From contig NZ_CP080203.1 in the NCBI RefSeq assembly GCF_020424085.1, forward strand, positions 682,001 to 746,000: a DNA stretch of 64,000 bases. The letters are read 5' to 3'. Shown piece by piece: positions 40,016-48,715 of the stretch. The notes below the pieces were generated by a model that saw only the letters and a list, made by a program, of their open reading frames with translations, was not told where the DNA came from and did not search any database. Positions within the stretch are counted from its first letter, which is position 1; every line of letters starts with the position of its first letter. Both the position numbers and the translations under genes were made by a program. This DNA is from Mycetocola spongiae. GTDB lineage: Bacteria > Actinomycetota > Actinomycetes > Actinomycetales > Microbacteriaceae.

Positions 40016-40855
40016 TTAGCCCTTGACGGCGCCGCTGGTCATGCCGCCGACCAGCTTGCGCTGAACAAAGAGGAAGAAGATCAATACGGGGAGGGAGAAG
40101 ATTGCCGAGGCCGCGATCATCGCGCCATAGTCCACTCCCTCTGAGGTCTGGAATGAAACGAGCCAGACCGGCAGCGTGTAATTGCCCTTGGAGCTCATCA
40201 GAACATAGGCGAAGATGAAGTCGTCCCAGGCGTTAATAAAGGCAAAAATCGAGGTGGCCACAATTCCCGGGGCCAGGAGCGGGAATAGCACCTTCACAAA
40301 GGACTGGAAGCGGCTGCACCCATCGATCATGGCGGCCTCCTCGAGGTCGATCGGGATGCCCTCAACAAAGCCACGCAGCGTCCACACGCTAAACGGCAAG
40401 ACAAACGTGAGATAGGTGAGGATCAGGCCCGGGAGATAGTCCAGCGCCCCTAGGCTGCGCAGCATCAGATAGAGCGGGATGACCATCGCGGAGCTGGGGA
40501 TCATCTGCACCAGGATCAATACCACAAGCAGCACACGACGCCCGAGGAAGCGGAAGCGCACGGCGGCCACGGCCGCACCAAGCGATACCACCATCGAGAG
40601 CAGCACCGTGACCAGCGAGACGATCAGCGAGTTCCGCGCAAAAACCCAAAAATCGGCGTGGTCAAAGGCCCGGGAATAATTATCCAGGCTGATCGGCCAG
40701 GGCAGGAACTGCGGGGTGCTGCTCATGATCTGCCCCGGGGACTTGAGCGAAGTGGCAAACATCCAGTACACCGGGAAGACCAGGATCACGGAGATAATCA
40801 GCGCGATGATATTGGCGCGGGTCCGGCTTTTCCGGGCAAAACCTCGTGCGCTCAT
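40016..40855 (-). CDS. Carbohydrate ABC transporter permease (MalG type)
   Basis: A 279-residue inner-membrane permease with six predicted membrane helices. The EAA loop EEAAMIDGCSRFQSF lies near residues 177-191 and contacts an ATPase. MalG-type permeases partner MalF-type ones, and the upstream gene overlaps it by four bases. The operon encodes no ATPase, so a shared MsiK-like ATPase elsewhere is expected. With nagZ and nagA downstream, the cargo is probably an N-acetylglucosamine oligosaccharide. Confidence 0.92.
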   Translation of the reverse strand: MSARGFARKSRTRANIIALIISVILVFPVYWMFATSLKSPGQIMSSTPQFLPWPISLDNYSRAFDHADFWVFARNSLIVSLVTVLLSMVVSLGAAVAAVRFRFLGRRVLLVVLILVQMIPSSAMVIPLYLMLRSLGALDYLPGLILTYLTFVLPFSVWTLRGFVEGIPIDLEEAAMIDGCSRFQSFVKVLFPLLAPGIVATSIFAFINAWDDFIFAYVLMSSKGNYTLPVWLVSFQTSEGVDYGAMIAASAIFSLPVLIFFLFVQRKLVGGMTSGAVKG

Positions 40856-41832
40856 TTGGGTCCTCCCTGGGCCGCTAGCTTCTTCACGTAGATGCTCGCG
40901 AATACCGCGAGCAGCGCGACGGTGATCATCGCGATCGCCGCACCGGTCCCATAGTCGTTTTTGGTGAATGCTGTGACATAGGAGTACACGCCCAGCGTCA
41001 TGGTCTGTCCCCCGGGCCCACCCTGGGTGAGCACCCAGACCGGGGTGAAGGAGTTCACCGACCAGATCACCTCAAGCACGATGAGGATCGCCAGGATCGG
41101 GCGCATCATGGGCAGAGTGATATCACGGAAGGCACGGAAGGAGCCCGCGCCGTCCAGGCTCGACGCCTCGTAGAGTTCCTCGGGGATCTGCCCCAGCGAG
41201 GCATACATCGTAAGCACCACAAAGGGCAGACCCTTCCAGACGATCAGCAGGATGATCAGGGCCAGCCCCTCGCCGGGCCGGGAGAACCAGTCATGCGCGG
41301 TGAGGTCGCCAAAAATACGAAACTGGGTGAGGATCCAGTTCATCACGCCGTATTGCGGCTGGAACAGCCACTGCCAGACCAGGGTGGCCGAGACCATCGG
41401 CATCGCCCAGACCAGGACCAGCACCACGGTCAGGGTGAGCCGCGCCCACGTGGTGACCCGCTTCAGGAGATGGGCAAGCGCCAATCCGGCGATCATCATG
41501 CTGGCCACGCAGCATACGGTCACCACCACGGTGCGCAGCACCACCTGCCAGAACACGGGATCACCGAGGATCTTCAGGTAGTTGCCGAAGCCGATAAAAT
41601 CGGCCGTTCCGGTAAACAGCGAGCGGGGACCAAAGTCCTCGAAGGAGAGCATCGCGAGGCGGACCAGGGGAAATCCGAGGATGATCAGGAGGATCAGCAC
41701 GGCCGGCCCCACCATGAGGTAGGGCAGGCTGCGCGGACCGCCGATCCGGGATCCCGGGCGGCGGCGGCCCACGGGGCGCGCCGGCTCCGTGGGACGCCGC
41801 CGCTTCGGCGGGGCCGGGGGTGAAATTATCAT
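40852..41832 (-). CDS. Carbohydrate ABC transporter permease (MalF type)
   Basis: A 326-residue permease with an N-terminal Arg/Pro-rich cytoplasmic leader and six predicted membrane helices. The EAA motif is YEASSLDGAGSFRAF. It overlaps the second permease gene by four bases and lies 57 nt after the solute-binding protein gene. It forms the heterodimeric channel of the same importer. The Pro/Arg leader is unlike most MalF proteins but common in actinobacteria. Confidence 0.92.
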   Translation of the reverse strand: MIISPPAPPKRRRPTEPARPVGRRRPGSRIGGPRSLPYLMVGPAVLILLIILGFPLVRLAMLSFEDFGPRSLFTGTADFIGFGNYLKILGDPVFWQVVLRTVVVTVCCVASMMIAGLALAHLLKRVTTWARLTLTVVLVLVWAMPMVSATLVWQWLFQPQYGVMNWILTQFRIFGDLTAHDWFSRPGEGLALIILLIVWKGLPFVVLTMYASLGQIPEELYEASSLDGAGSFRAFRDITLPMMRPILAILIVLEVIWSVNSFTPVWVLTQGGPGGQTMTLGVYSYVTAFTKNDYGTGAAIAMITVALLAVFASIYVKKLAAQGGPK

Positions 41833-41889
41833 GAGGCTAAACCCGTTTCAGCATCGTTGCGTGGAGGGAGGAGGACAAGGTTAGGAGCG

Positions 41890-43170
41890 TTAGCGCTTCA
41901 GCGAGTTCAACGCTTCACTCACATAGCGGTCATACTCGGCCGCGGCGGCGGGAATATCGGCTCCCCCGGCAATGCTCGAGAAGAACTGCTCGTTATAGCG
42001 CTCGCTCTCGAGTGCGGCCCAGCCGGGGCTCGCGGGCAGCGCCTTGGAGACGGTGGCGGCCTCGGCCGCGATCTGCAGCTGCTCGGTTACCCCGGAGGAG
42101 GGGATGAACTCGGGGACAATCGGCAGCAGGTTCAGCTCGGTGGCCATGCGCTGCTGGAACTTCTTACCCGTGACGATGGTGAGCCAATCGCGTGCCTGCT
42201 CCTGGTTTTTGCTCTGGGTGGCAATACCAATCGTGGATCCGGCAACAATCACGGGCTGGGTCCTGTCGGCCTCGTTTCCGGGCATCGCAAAGAACCCGAT
42301 CTTGCCCTCAAGCGCGGGGTTCTTCTCCAGCACGCTCGCGGGCTCCCAGGCCTTGACATACAGCATCGCGGCCTTGCCATCGGCAAAGAGCTGGGTCTGA
42401 TCCGGGTTATTGGTATTTACGCCCACCGAGGAGGGAATCGAGCAGGTCTCATGGAAATTACGCCAGTCGGCGAGGCCCCGCTGGGATTTTTCGGAGGACA
42501 TCTCGGCGGCCCAGGTGCCGTCCTTCTCGGTGGCGATCTCGCCGCCGGCCGCAAAAACAAACGGGGCTCCGGCGAACCAGTACTGCCCGGGCATATAGAA
42601 GGGCGCAAAGCTATCCACCCCGGCCTGGGAGGCGGCCAGCGTATCGCAATTGGCCAGTAGCTCCTCGAGCGTACTCGGCGGCGTGGTGATCCCCGCGGCG
42701 GTAAAGAGTTCGGTGTTATACATGACCACCTTGGTGCCTCCGTAGAGCGGGGTGGCATAGAGGTCGCCGTCGTATGTCGAGGGGGCGGCGAGGCCGGGAA
42801 GCCACTGCGCGGAGTCCTCGAAGTCCTTTTTATATTCGGTGATATTACTGAGCCCACCGGAATAGGTCTGCAGCGGGGTCTGGGTGTTACCCATCTCCAC
42901 GATATCCGGGGAGTTATTCGAGGCTAGGGCGGTGGTGAGCTTGGTCGCGATGCTGTCCCACTGCTGAATCTCGATATTCACGGTGGTATCGGGATACTTC
43001 TTCTTAAACTCCTCGTTCACCTCCTGGATGAGCGCGTTATCGCCGGGGCCGCCGGTCATCATCCAAATCGTGAGCTTTTCCGGGGTGCTCTCCGGGGCGG
43101 AGGCCGAGCATCCGGTCAGGGCGAGGGTGCCCACGGCCAGAGTTGCCAAAAACTTCGTTGTTGATCGCAT
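41890..43170 (-). CDS. Sugar ABC transporter solute-binding lipoprotein
   Basis: A 426-residue family-1 extracellular solute-binding protein. The signal peptide ends in the lipobox LTGC with Cys21 as the lipid anchor. It starts at ATG 43170; the longer frame is rejected because it precedes the signal peptide. It captures sugar outside the membrane for the two permeases. The precise ligand is inferred from nagZ/nagA. It lies 38 nt after the ROK regulator gene. Confidence 0.92.
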   Translation of the reverse strand: MRSTTKFLATLAVGTLALTGCSASAPESTPEKLTIWMMTGGPGDNALIQEVNEEFKKKYPDTTVNIEIQQWDSIATKLTTALASNNSPDIVEMGNTQTPLQTYSGGLSNITEYKKDFEDSAQWLPGLAAPSTYDGDLYATPLYGGTKVVMYNTELFTAAGITTPPSTLEELLANCDTLAASQAGVDSFAPFYMPGQYWFAGAPFVFAAGGEIATEKDGTWAAEMSSEKSQRGLADWRNFHETCSIPSSVGVNTNNPDQTQLFADGKAAMLYVKAWEPASVLEKNPALEGKIGFFAMPGNEADRTQPVIVAGSTIGIATQSKNQEQARDWLTIVTGKKFQQRMATELNLLPIVPEFIPSSGVTEQLQIAAEAATVSKALPASPGWAALESERYNEQFFSSIAGGADIPAAAAEYDRYVSEALNSLKR

Positions 43171-43208
43171 CAGTATTCCGTTCGTTTTTCTGGGGTTGGG
43201 TGGGAGCG

Positions 43209-44402
43209 CTAGGCGCCCAGGGGACACGCGTGCAGGCTTTCCACCACACGCGTTTGGTCAATATGGATCAGGGGAAGGTGTTCCACGGTCACGCCGAGCG
43301 AGCCGTAGAGCACCTCAAGCGAGGCGGCGAGGGCGCCGAGCAGTCCGGCGGAATCCTCCAGATCGGCATGGCGCAGGGTGGCCCGCACACCCACGGCCTC
43401 CTCCACGGCCGCGGCGGTCGCGGAAAATACCTCGCGGGCGAGCGATTCGGAAAATCCCCCGGTGAAGAGCACCGTGCGGGGTTCATAGGCCAGCGCGATG
43501 ATCGAGACCAGGTGCCGCAAACCCGCGTGAATTTCGGATTCAAGATCCCCAAAATTCTCGGGGTGGTCAAAGATCTCGCGCGCCGAGTCCAGCACATAGC
43601 CGCGGGCCCGGGCGGTGGCCAGCAGGCCGGCGCCCGAGAGCAGGTCACGCAGGCGCAGGCTGGATCCGGGTACCGGAAGCCGCCCAAATTCGCCGAGTAG
43701 CCCGGTCTCGCCGGCGAGGATGCCCCCGTCGAGCGATACGGCCGAACCGAGTCCGGTTCCCAGCGCAAAAAGCACCGTGGTCTGATCCTCGGCGAGCTCG
43801 CCATAGCGCAGCTCCCCCAGCAGGGCCAGGTTGGAATCGTTCTCGATCCTGGTGGGGACCCCGAGCGCCGCGGTCACCTCGCGAATGAAATCCTCGCCGA
43901 GGATTTGCCCGAGGTTATGCGAGCCAACCACGCGCCTCCGGTCGCCCGAAACGGCTCCGGGCACGCCGATCGCCACGGCACCGAGTTCACTCCCCGAGGC
44001 CGTCTTGGCCACGAGCGAGTGGACGTGCCGGGCGATCCAGGATCCTAGCTCGGCTGCGGAGGAATCCCGCGGTGTGGCAAAGCGCCCGCGGATGAGCGAG
44101 TTGCCCATCGCATCGGCCACCACGATCCGGCAGTTGGTACCGCCCAGATCCACGCCGCAGACCAGGGCCGCCTCCGCGTTAAAGCGCACCGTGGTGGCAT
44201 GCCGGCCGGGGCCGGTGCGCACCACAATCTCGCCCTCCCGGGCGAGATTTGCCGACATAATCTCGTCAATCACGCGAAAGACTGTGGCGCGGCTCAGCCC
44301 GGTCTCGCCGACCAGGTTTTGCCGTTCAAATTCTTTTCCGGAAAGTAATTGGGCCAAAACCGCACTGCGGTTGGCCTCCCGGGGATAGACTGTTGTTCTC
44401 AT
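43209..44402 (-). CDS. ROK-family transcriptional regulator
   Basis: A 397-residue regulator with an N-terminal winged helix (NLVGETGLSRATVFRVIDEI at about 29-48) and a ROK sugar-kinase-like domain (VDLGGTNCR at 84-92, then GVPGAV and GTGLGSAV). The usual EXGH of the zinc site is EFGR (238-241) and the CXCGXXGC cluster is missing, so the domain probably senses sugar without kinase activity. It starts at ATG 44402 after a stretch without a clear ribosome site. It leads the amino-sugar operon and is its likely local regulator. Confidence 0.88.
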   Translation of the reverse strand: MRTTVYPREANRSAVLAQLLSGKEFERQNLVGETGLSRATVFRVIDEIMSANLAREGEIVVRTGPGRHATTVRFNAEAALVCGVDLGGTNCRIVVADAMGNSLIRGRFATPRDSSAAELGSWIARHVHSLVAKTASGSELGAVAIGVPGAVSGDRRRVVGSHNLGQILGEDFIREVTAALGVPTRIENDSNLALLGELRYGELAEDQTTVLFALGTGLGSAVSLDGGILAGETGLLGEFGRLPVPGSSLRLRDLLSGAGLLATARARGYVLDSAREIFDHPENFGDLESEIHAGLRHLVSIIALAYEPRTVLFTGGFSESLAREVFSATAAAVEEAVGVRATLRHADLEDSAGLLGALAASLEVLYGSLGVTVEHLPLIHIDQTRVVESLHACPLGA

Positions 44403-44540
44403 TAATCTCACAATGAACAGAATTGGATTTTGATCACAGTACCGCACCCCTCAGACCCAAAACAAGACCGGATTTCCGGAAAATTTGCGCCACCGGAAGC
44501 GCCGTTTGTGTTGCCTGAAACCACAGAATAAGGACCCAAG
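44403..44540. promoter_or_regulatory. Intergenic region between the divergent ROK and DUF1275 genes
   Basis: This 138-bp region must hold the promoter of the amino-sugar operon and that of the DUF1275 gene. It is AT-richer than its surroundings near the ROK start. I do not see a convincing ROK operator palindrome. The DUF1275 gene has an AAGGAC ribosome site. Confidence 0.4.
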
Positions 44541-45230
44541 ATGCCCACGCCACCACCCGCCTCCCGGGATCGCCTCCACCTGATCCTCATGCTCGCCCTT
44601 ACCTTTTCCACCGGAATCATTGACGCCGTGGGCTATCTCGGGCTGGACCGCGTGTTCACCGGAAATATGACCGGCAACGTCGTCATCCTGGGCATGGGAA
44701 TCCTCGGCGCCGATGATCTGCCCGTGGTCGGCCCACTGATCGCGCTGGCAGCCTTCATTATCGGGGCCGTGATTGGCGGCCGCGCCCTGCGGCCCATCGC
44801 CGAGGGCTGGACGGTACGCTCCACGCTGATGATCGCGATCACCGGCCTCATCCTCGCCGGCACCGCCGTAATCTGCGCGATCAGCCCCGCCGCGGAGAGC
44901 GAGACCGTGCAGTTCCTGGTCACCGGGCTCCTGGGACTCGGCATGGGAATCCAGGCCGCCACCGCTCGCCACCTGGCGGTAGCGGATATCACCACCGTGG
45001 TGGTCACCTCCACAATCACCGGGCTCGCTGCCGACTCGCGCCTGGCCGGCGGAACCGGCGCCCGCTGGCAGCGCCGGGTACTCGCGATCTCCCTGATCGG
45101 ACTCGGGGCACTCACGGGTGCGGCCACACTCCTGCTCCACCTCTCGGTCGGGCTCGCCCTGGCCGCGGCGCTCACCCTGGTGGTCGCCTGGATCGGACAC
45201 CCGCGGGCCGGCGCACCGGCCGCGGGCTAG
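44541..45230 (+). CDS. DUF1275 (YoaK) family membrane protein
   Basis: A 229-residue integral membrane protein with six hydrophobic segments. The signature GIIDAVGYLGLDRVFTGNMT near residues 25-44 marks the DUF1275/YoaK family. The function is unknown, although some members are linked to transport. It is divergent from the ROK gene and ends before a strong bidirectional terminator. Confidence 0.9.
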   Translation: MPTPPPASRDRLHLILMLALTFSTGIIDAVGYLGLDRVFTGNMTGNVVILGMGILGADDLPVVGPLIALAAFIIGAVIGGRALRPIAEGWTVRSTLMIAITGLILAGTAVICAISPAAESETVQFLVTGLLGLGMGIQAATARHLAVADITTVVVTSTITGLAADSRLAGGTGARWQRRVLAISLIGLGALTGAATLLLHLSVGLALAAALTLVVAWIGHPRAGAPAAG

Positions 45231-45263
45231 CGCTCACGCCGCGGGGCTGCCCCGGCAATGCAT

Positions 45264-45300
45264 AAAGCGGCCGTTCCACCCGGGGTGGAACGGCCGCTTT
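45264..45300. terminator. Bidirectional terminator between DUF1275 and polA
   Basis: A perfect 17-bp stem AAAGCGGCCGTTCCACC/GGTGGAACGGCCGCTTT with a three-base loop lies between two convergent genes and serves both. Confidence 0.9.
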
Positions 45301-45315
45301 CGGGGTGGGGCTGCG

Positions 45316-47976
45316 CTAGTGTGCGGCCTCGTCCCAGTTGGAACCGTGCCCCACCTGCACCTCAAGCGGCACGGTGAGCTCGGCCGCGCCGGCCATGCGC
45401 TCGCGCACGATCTTTTCCAGCGCCTCGGCCTCGCCGGTGGCCACCTCAAAGATCAACTCATCGTGTACCTGGAGCAGCATCCGACTCTCCAGCTGCGCCT
45501 CGCGCATATCGGCCGCGACGTTGATCATCGCGATCTTCATAATATCGGCGGCGCTGCCCTGAATCGGGGCGTTTAGCGCGGCGCGAGCGGCGTTATCCCG
45601 GAGCACCCGGTTGGGGCTGGCCAGATCGGGGAACAGGCGACGACGGCCGAAGATCGTGGTGGTATAGCCGTCGATCTTGGCCTGCTCCACCACATCGCGC
45701 AGATAATCGCGCACGGCACCAAAGCGCTCAAAATAATCGGACATCAGCTTTTTGGCCTCGCCGGTATCGATCCGCAGCTGCTTGGACAGGCCAAACGCGC
45801 TCAGGCCATAGGCCAGCCCATAGGACATCGCCTTCACCTTGGTACGCATTTCGTTGCTGACCTCGGCGGGCTCCACACCAAAGATGCGGGCACCCACAAA
45901 GCGGTGCAGGTCCTCGCCCGTGCGGAACGCCTCGATCAGGCCCTCATCGCCGGAGAGATGCGCCATGATGCGCATTTCAATCTGAGAGTAATCGGCGGTG
46001 AGGAGGGACTCAAAACCCTCACCCACCTGGAAGGCCGCACGGATATGGCGACCCTCGGCGCTGCGCACCGGAATATTCTGCAGGTTTGGGTCGGCGGAGG
46101 ACAGCCGCCCGGTGCTTGTTCCGGTCTGGATATAGGTGGTATGCACGCGGTGATCGGGCGCAATCGCCTTATCGAGGGTCTCCACGATCTGGCGCAGCTT
46201 GGTGGCATCGCGGTGCTCCAGCAGCAGCCCGAGGAACGGGTGCGGGCTCTTGGCCTGCAGATCGGCGAGCGAGCTGGCATCGGTGGAATATCCCGATTTA
46301 TTGGCCCGGGTCTTGGGCATGCCCAGCTGATCAAAGAGCACTTCCTGGAGCTGCTTGGGGGAACCGAGGTTCACCTCGCGCCCGATCTCGGCATAGGCCC
46401 GCTCGGCCAGATCGGCCGCCGTGGTTCCCAGCTGCGCGGAGAGCGCCGCGAGTTCGCCGTGGTTCACGGCCACGCCGTATTCCTCCATCTGGGCGAGGAT
46501 CGGCGTGGAGGGGATCTCGATATCCCGCAGCACCGAGGCCGAACCCTCGTCGAGGATTGCAATCTGGGCCGCGGCCACGCGGGCCACATACCAGGCCTGA
46601 AGCGCCGGGTTATCGGCGTTATCCTCGGGCACCAGCTGATTGGGATCGGCCACGGGCATATGCTCGTCGAGATAGCGGGTGACCAGTTCGCCGAGGGTCT
46701 TATCGGGGCTCGCGGGGCGCAGGATCCACCCGGCGATGAGCGTATCGGTCTGCAACCCGCCGATGGGCAGCTGTGCATGCGCGAGGGCCTTTAATACGGG
46801 CTTGGCATCGTGGATAATCTTGGGGCTCTCGCCCGCGAGCCAGGCCTCAAACGGCGCATAATCGGCGCTGCCCGCATGCCAGGCCAGCAGCGTGGACTCG
46901 GAGGCGGAGGCGATACCGATGGCCACGGGCAGGCCGTCGTGCAGCTCAAACTGCAGCGCGAGGCCACCCGGGTGTGCGGCGGAATTACGGGCGAGCCAGG
47001 CCCCCAGCTCCTCGTCGAGGAGCTCCTGAATGGCGGGGGCGGCGGGCGCCTCCACCGCCGGGGCCTCGGGCTCCGCGGAGCCGGTGATGCCCTCAAGCTT
47101 AAAGACGCGGTCGAGCAGCGTGCGGAACTCCAGGCGCGCAAACATCTCGCGCACGCCCTCCTCGTTGATGGGCTTGCGCTCCAGCTGCTGCACCGTGAAC
47201 GGAAGCTCCACATCGGTAACGAGGTGGTTCAGGCGGCGGTTACGCACCGCGTTTTCCTTATGCTCGCGGAAGCTCTCCCCCACCTTGCCGCCGATATTCT
47301 CGGCGTTCTCGAGGATGCCGTCGAGGCTGCCGTAGAGGCCCAGCCACTTCACGGCGGTCTTCTCGCCCACCTTGGGCACGCCGATCAGGTTATCGCTGGT
47401 CTCGCCCACGAGTGCCGCCACATCGGGATACTGCTCGGGACGGATGCCATAGCGCTCCTGCACCTTGGCCGGATCGTAGCGGGTGAGGTCGGAGACTCCC
47501 TGCCGCGAGGGGTAGAGGAGGGTGACGTTATCGTTGACCAGCTGGATGGCATCGCGGTCACCCGAGACCACAAGCACCCGATAGCCGGCCTCGGTGCCCT
47601 GCACGGATAGCGTGGCCAGGATGTCATCGGCCTCGTAGTCCTCCTTGGTGATGGTCACGATATTCATGGCGGCCAGCACCTCCTGCAGCAGGGGAATCTG
47701 CCCGATGAACTCGGAGGGGGTCTCGCCACGCGTGCCCTTATATTCGGGATATTCGCGGGTGCGGAAGCTGAAGCGCGAGATATCAAAGGCCACGGCCACG
47801 TGGGTGGGATTCTCGTTTTTTAGCAGGTTCAGCAGCATCGATACGAAGCCGTGAATGGCATTGGTGTGCTGCCCGTCGCGGGTTTGGAAGCTGTCGACCG
47901 GGAGCGCGTAGAAGGCTCGGAAGGCCAGCGAGTGGCCATCGATGATCAGGAGGGTAGGCTTTTTATTTTCCGACAC
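45316..47976 (-). CDS. polA: DNA polymerase I
   Basis: Pol I fills gaps after excision repair and Okazaki-fragment processing. The protein has an N-terminal 5'-3' exonuclease (IIDGHSLAFRAFYAL, then VSGDRDAIQLV), a degenerate 3'-5' exonuclease region as in other actinobacteria, and a polymerase domain with motif A TADYSQIEMRIMA and motif C LQVHDELIFEVA. The GTG at 47976 is preferred because a TAGGCT -10 ends six bases before it; the GTG at 47982 would add two residues (888 in total). It is probably monocistronic and leaderless. Confidence 0.95.
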   Translation of the reverse strand: MSENKKPTLLIIDGHSLAFRAFYALPVDSFQTRDGQHTNAIHGFVSMLLNLLKNENPTHVAVAFDISRFSFRTREYPEYKGTRGETPSEFIGQIPLLQEVLAAMNIVTITKEDYEADDILATLSVQGTEAGYRVLVVSGDRDAIQLVNDNVTLLYPSRQGVSDLTRYDPAKVQERYGIRPEQYPDVAALVGETSDNLIGVPKVGEKTAVKWLGLYGSLDGILENAENIGGKVGESFREHKENAVRNRRLNHLVTDVELPFTVQQLERKPINEEGVREMFARLEFRTLLDRVFKLEGITGSAEPEAPAVEAPAAPAIQELLDEELGAWLARNSAAHPGGLALQFELHDGLPVAIGIASASESTLLAWHAGSADYAPFEAWLAGESPKIIHDAKPVLKALAHAQLPIGGLQTDTLIAGWILRPASPDKTLGELVTRYLDEHMPVADPNQLVPEDNADNPALQAWYVARVAAAQIAILDEGSASVLRDIEIPSTPILAQMEEYGVAVNHGELAALSAQLGTTAADLAERAYAEIGREVNLGSPKQLQEVLFDQLGMPKTRANKSGYSTDASSLADLQAKSPHPFLGLLLEHRDATKLRQIVETLDKAIAPDHRVHTTYIQTGTSTGRLSSADPNLQNIPVRSAEGRHIRAAFQVGEGFESLLTADYSQIEMRIMAHLSGDEGLIEAFRTGEDLHRFVGARIFGVEPAEVSNEMRTKVKAMSYGLAYGLSAFGLSKQLRIDTGEAKKLMSDYFERFGAVRDYLRDVVEQAKIDGYTTTIFGRRRLFPDLASPNRVLRDNAARAALNAPIQGSAADIMKIAMINVAADMREAQLESRMLLQVHDELIFEVATGEAEALEKIVRERMAGAAELTVPLEVQVGHGSNWDEAAH

Positions 47977-47982
47977 CCCCAC

Positions 47983-48005
47983 AGCCTATAAGACACGGGC
48001 GACAC
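47983..48005 (-). promoter_or_regulatory. polA -10 element with a partial RecA-NDp match
   Basis: The minus strand reads TGTCGCCC, then eight bases, then TAGGCT, then six bases and GTG. The -10 and spacing fit the RecA-NDp form, but the distal element has only TGTCG of TGTCRGTG. Damage control is therefore doubtful. Confidence 0.35.
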
Positions 48006-48106
48006 CCGCCCGGTCGCCGCGCACAAGATGCAGACCGGGGCCAAGTTATGAGACCATCGAGGCGATCGTTCACTTTCCCGAACGGCGCAACCCCCGAGGA
48101 TCCCCA

Positions 48107-48265
48107 GTGAGCGGCTATAGCATCGAAGACGAGTACACGCCGGCCGAGCGGGCGGTGCGCGAGCGTCGCCGCCGTCGCCGCGGACTGATTGCGGCCCTCG
48201 TGGCCTTCGCCCTCGTCGCGGGAAGCCTATTTGGTTTCCTCGCGGCCATCGGCTTTATCAAATAG
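48107..48265 (+). CDS. Small single-pass membrane protein, 52 aa
   Basis: The GTG at 48107 is preceded by a GAGGA ribosome site. The product has an acidic N-terminus (MSGYSIEDEYTPAERAV), a run of basic residues (RERRRRRRG), then one membrane helix (about 28-48) and a short tail FIK. The charge pattern suggests a cytoplasmic N-terminus. I do not recognise a family. It is 24 nt before a thioesterase gene and could be in the same transcript. The frame extends further upstream only in shadow sequence. Confidence 0.65.
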   Translation: MSGYSIEDEYTPAERAVRERRRRRRGLIAALVAFALVAGSLFGFLAAIGFIK

Positions 48266-48289
48266 CCCCTAGAGAACGGAAGGCACATC

Positions 48290-48715
48290 GTGACCACCCC
48301 GGAAAACAGCAGTCTCGACTATCTCGCCGAGCGCGGAATCGGCGCACTGGCCGAAAAAATGGGCATCCAGATCACCGAGTTTACGGTGCAGCGCTCGGTG
48401 GCCACGATGCCGGTGGAGGGCAATACCCAGCCCATCGGCCTCCTGCACGGCGGGGCCTATGTGGTTCTAGGTGAGTCGCTCGGATCGATGTCCGCAAATC
48501 TCTATGCGGGTGCCAACCGGGTGGCCGTGGGCGTGGATATCAACGCCACCCATACCGGCTCGGCCACCTCGGGGATTGTCACCGGGGTATGCACCCCGAT
48601 CCACCTCGGCCGCACGCTCACCGTTCACGAGATTATCGTGACCGATGAGCGGGGCCGCCGCTGCTCCACGATTCGGATCACCAACCTGATTAAGGACGCC
48701 CCGCAGCCCGGCTAA
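48290..48715 (+). CDS. PaaI-type hotdog-fold thioesterase
   Basis: A 141-residue hotdog thioesterase that would hydrolyse an aryl- or acyl-CoA. The motif [15 protein letters not shown] around residues 46-60 holds the usual active-site HGG and catalytic acidic residue. The GTG start follows a GGAAGG ribosome site. Its 3' end overlaps the leuA 3' end by 26 bases on the opposite strand. The acyl group is unknown; menaquinone-pathway thioesterases (MenI) look alike. Confidence 0.86.
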   Translation: MTTPENSSLDYLAERGIGALAEKMGIQITEFTVQRSVATMPVEGNTQPIGLLHGGAYVVLGESLGSMSANLYAGANRVAVGVDINATHTGSATSGIVTGVCTPIHLGRTLTVHEIIVTDERGRRCSTIRITNLIKDAPQPG

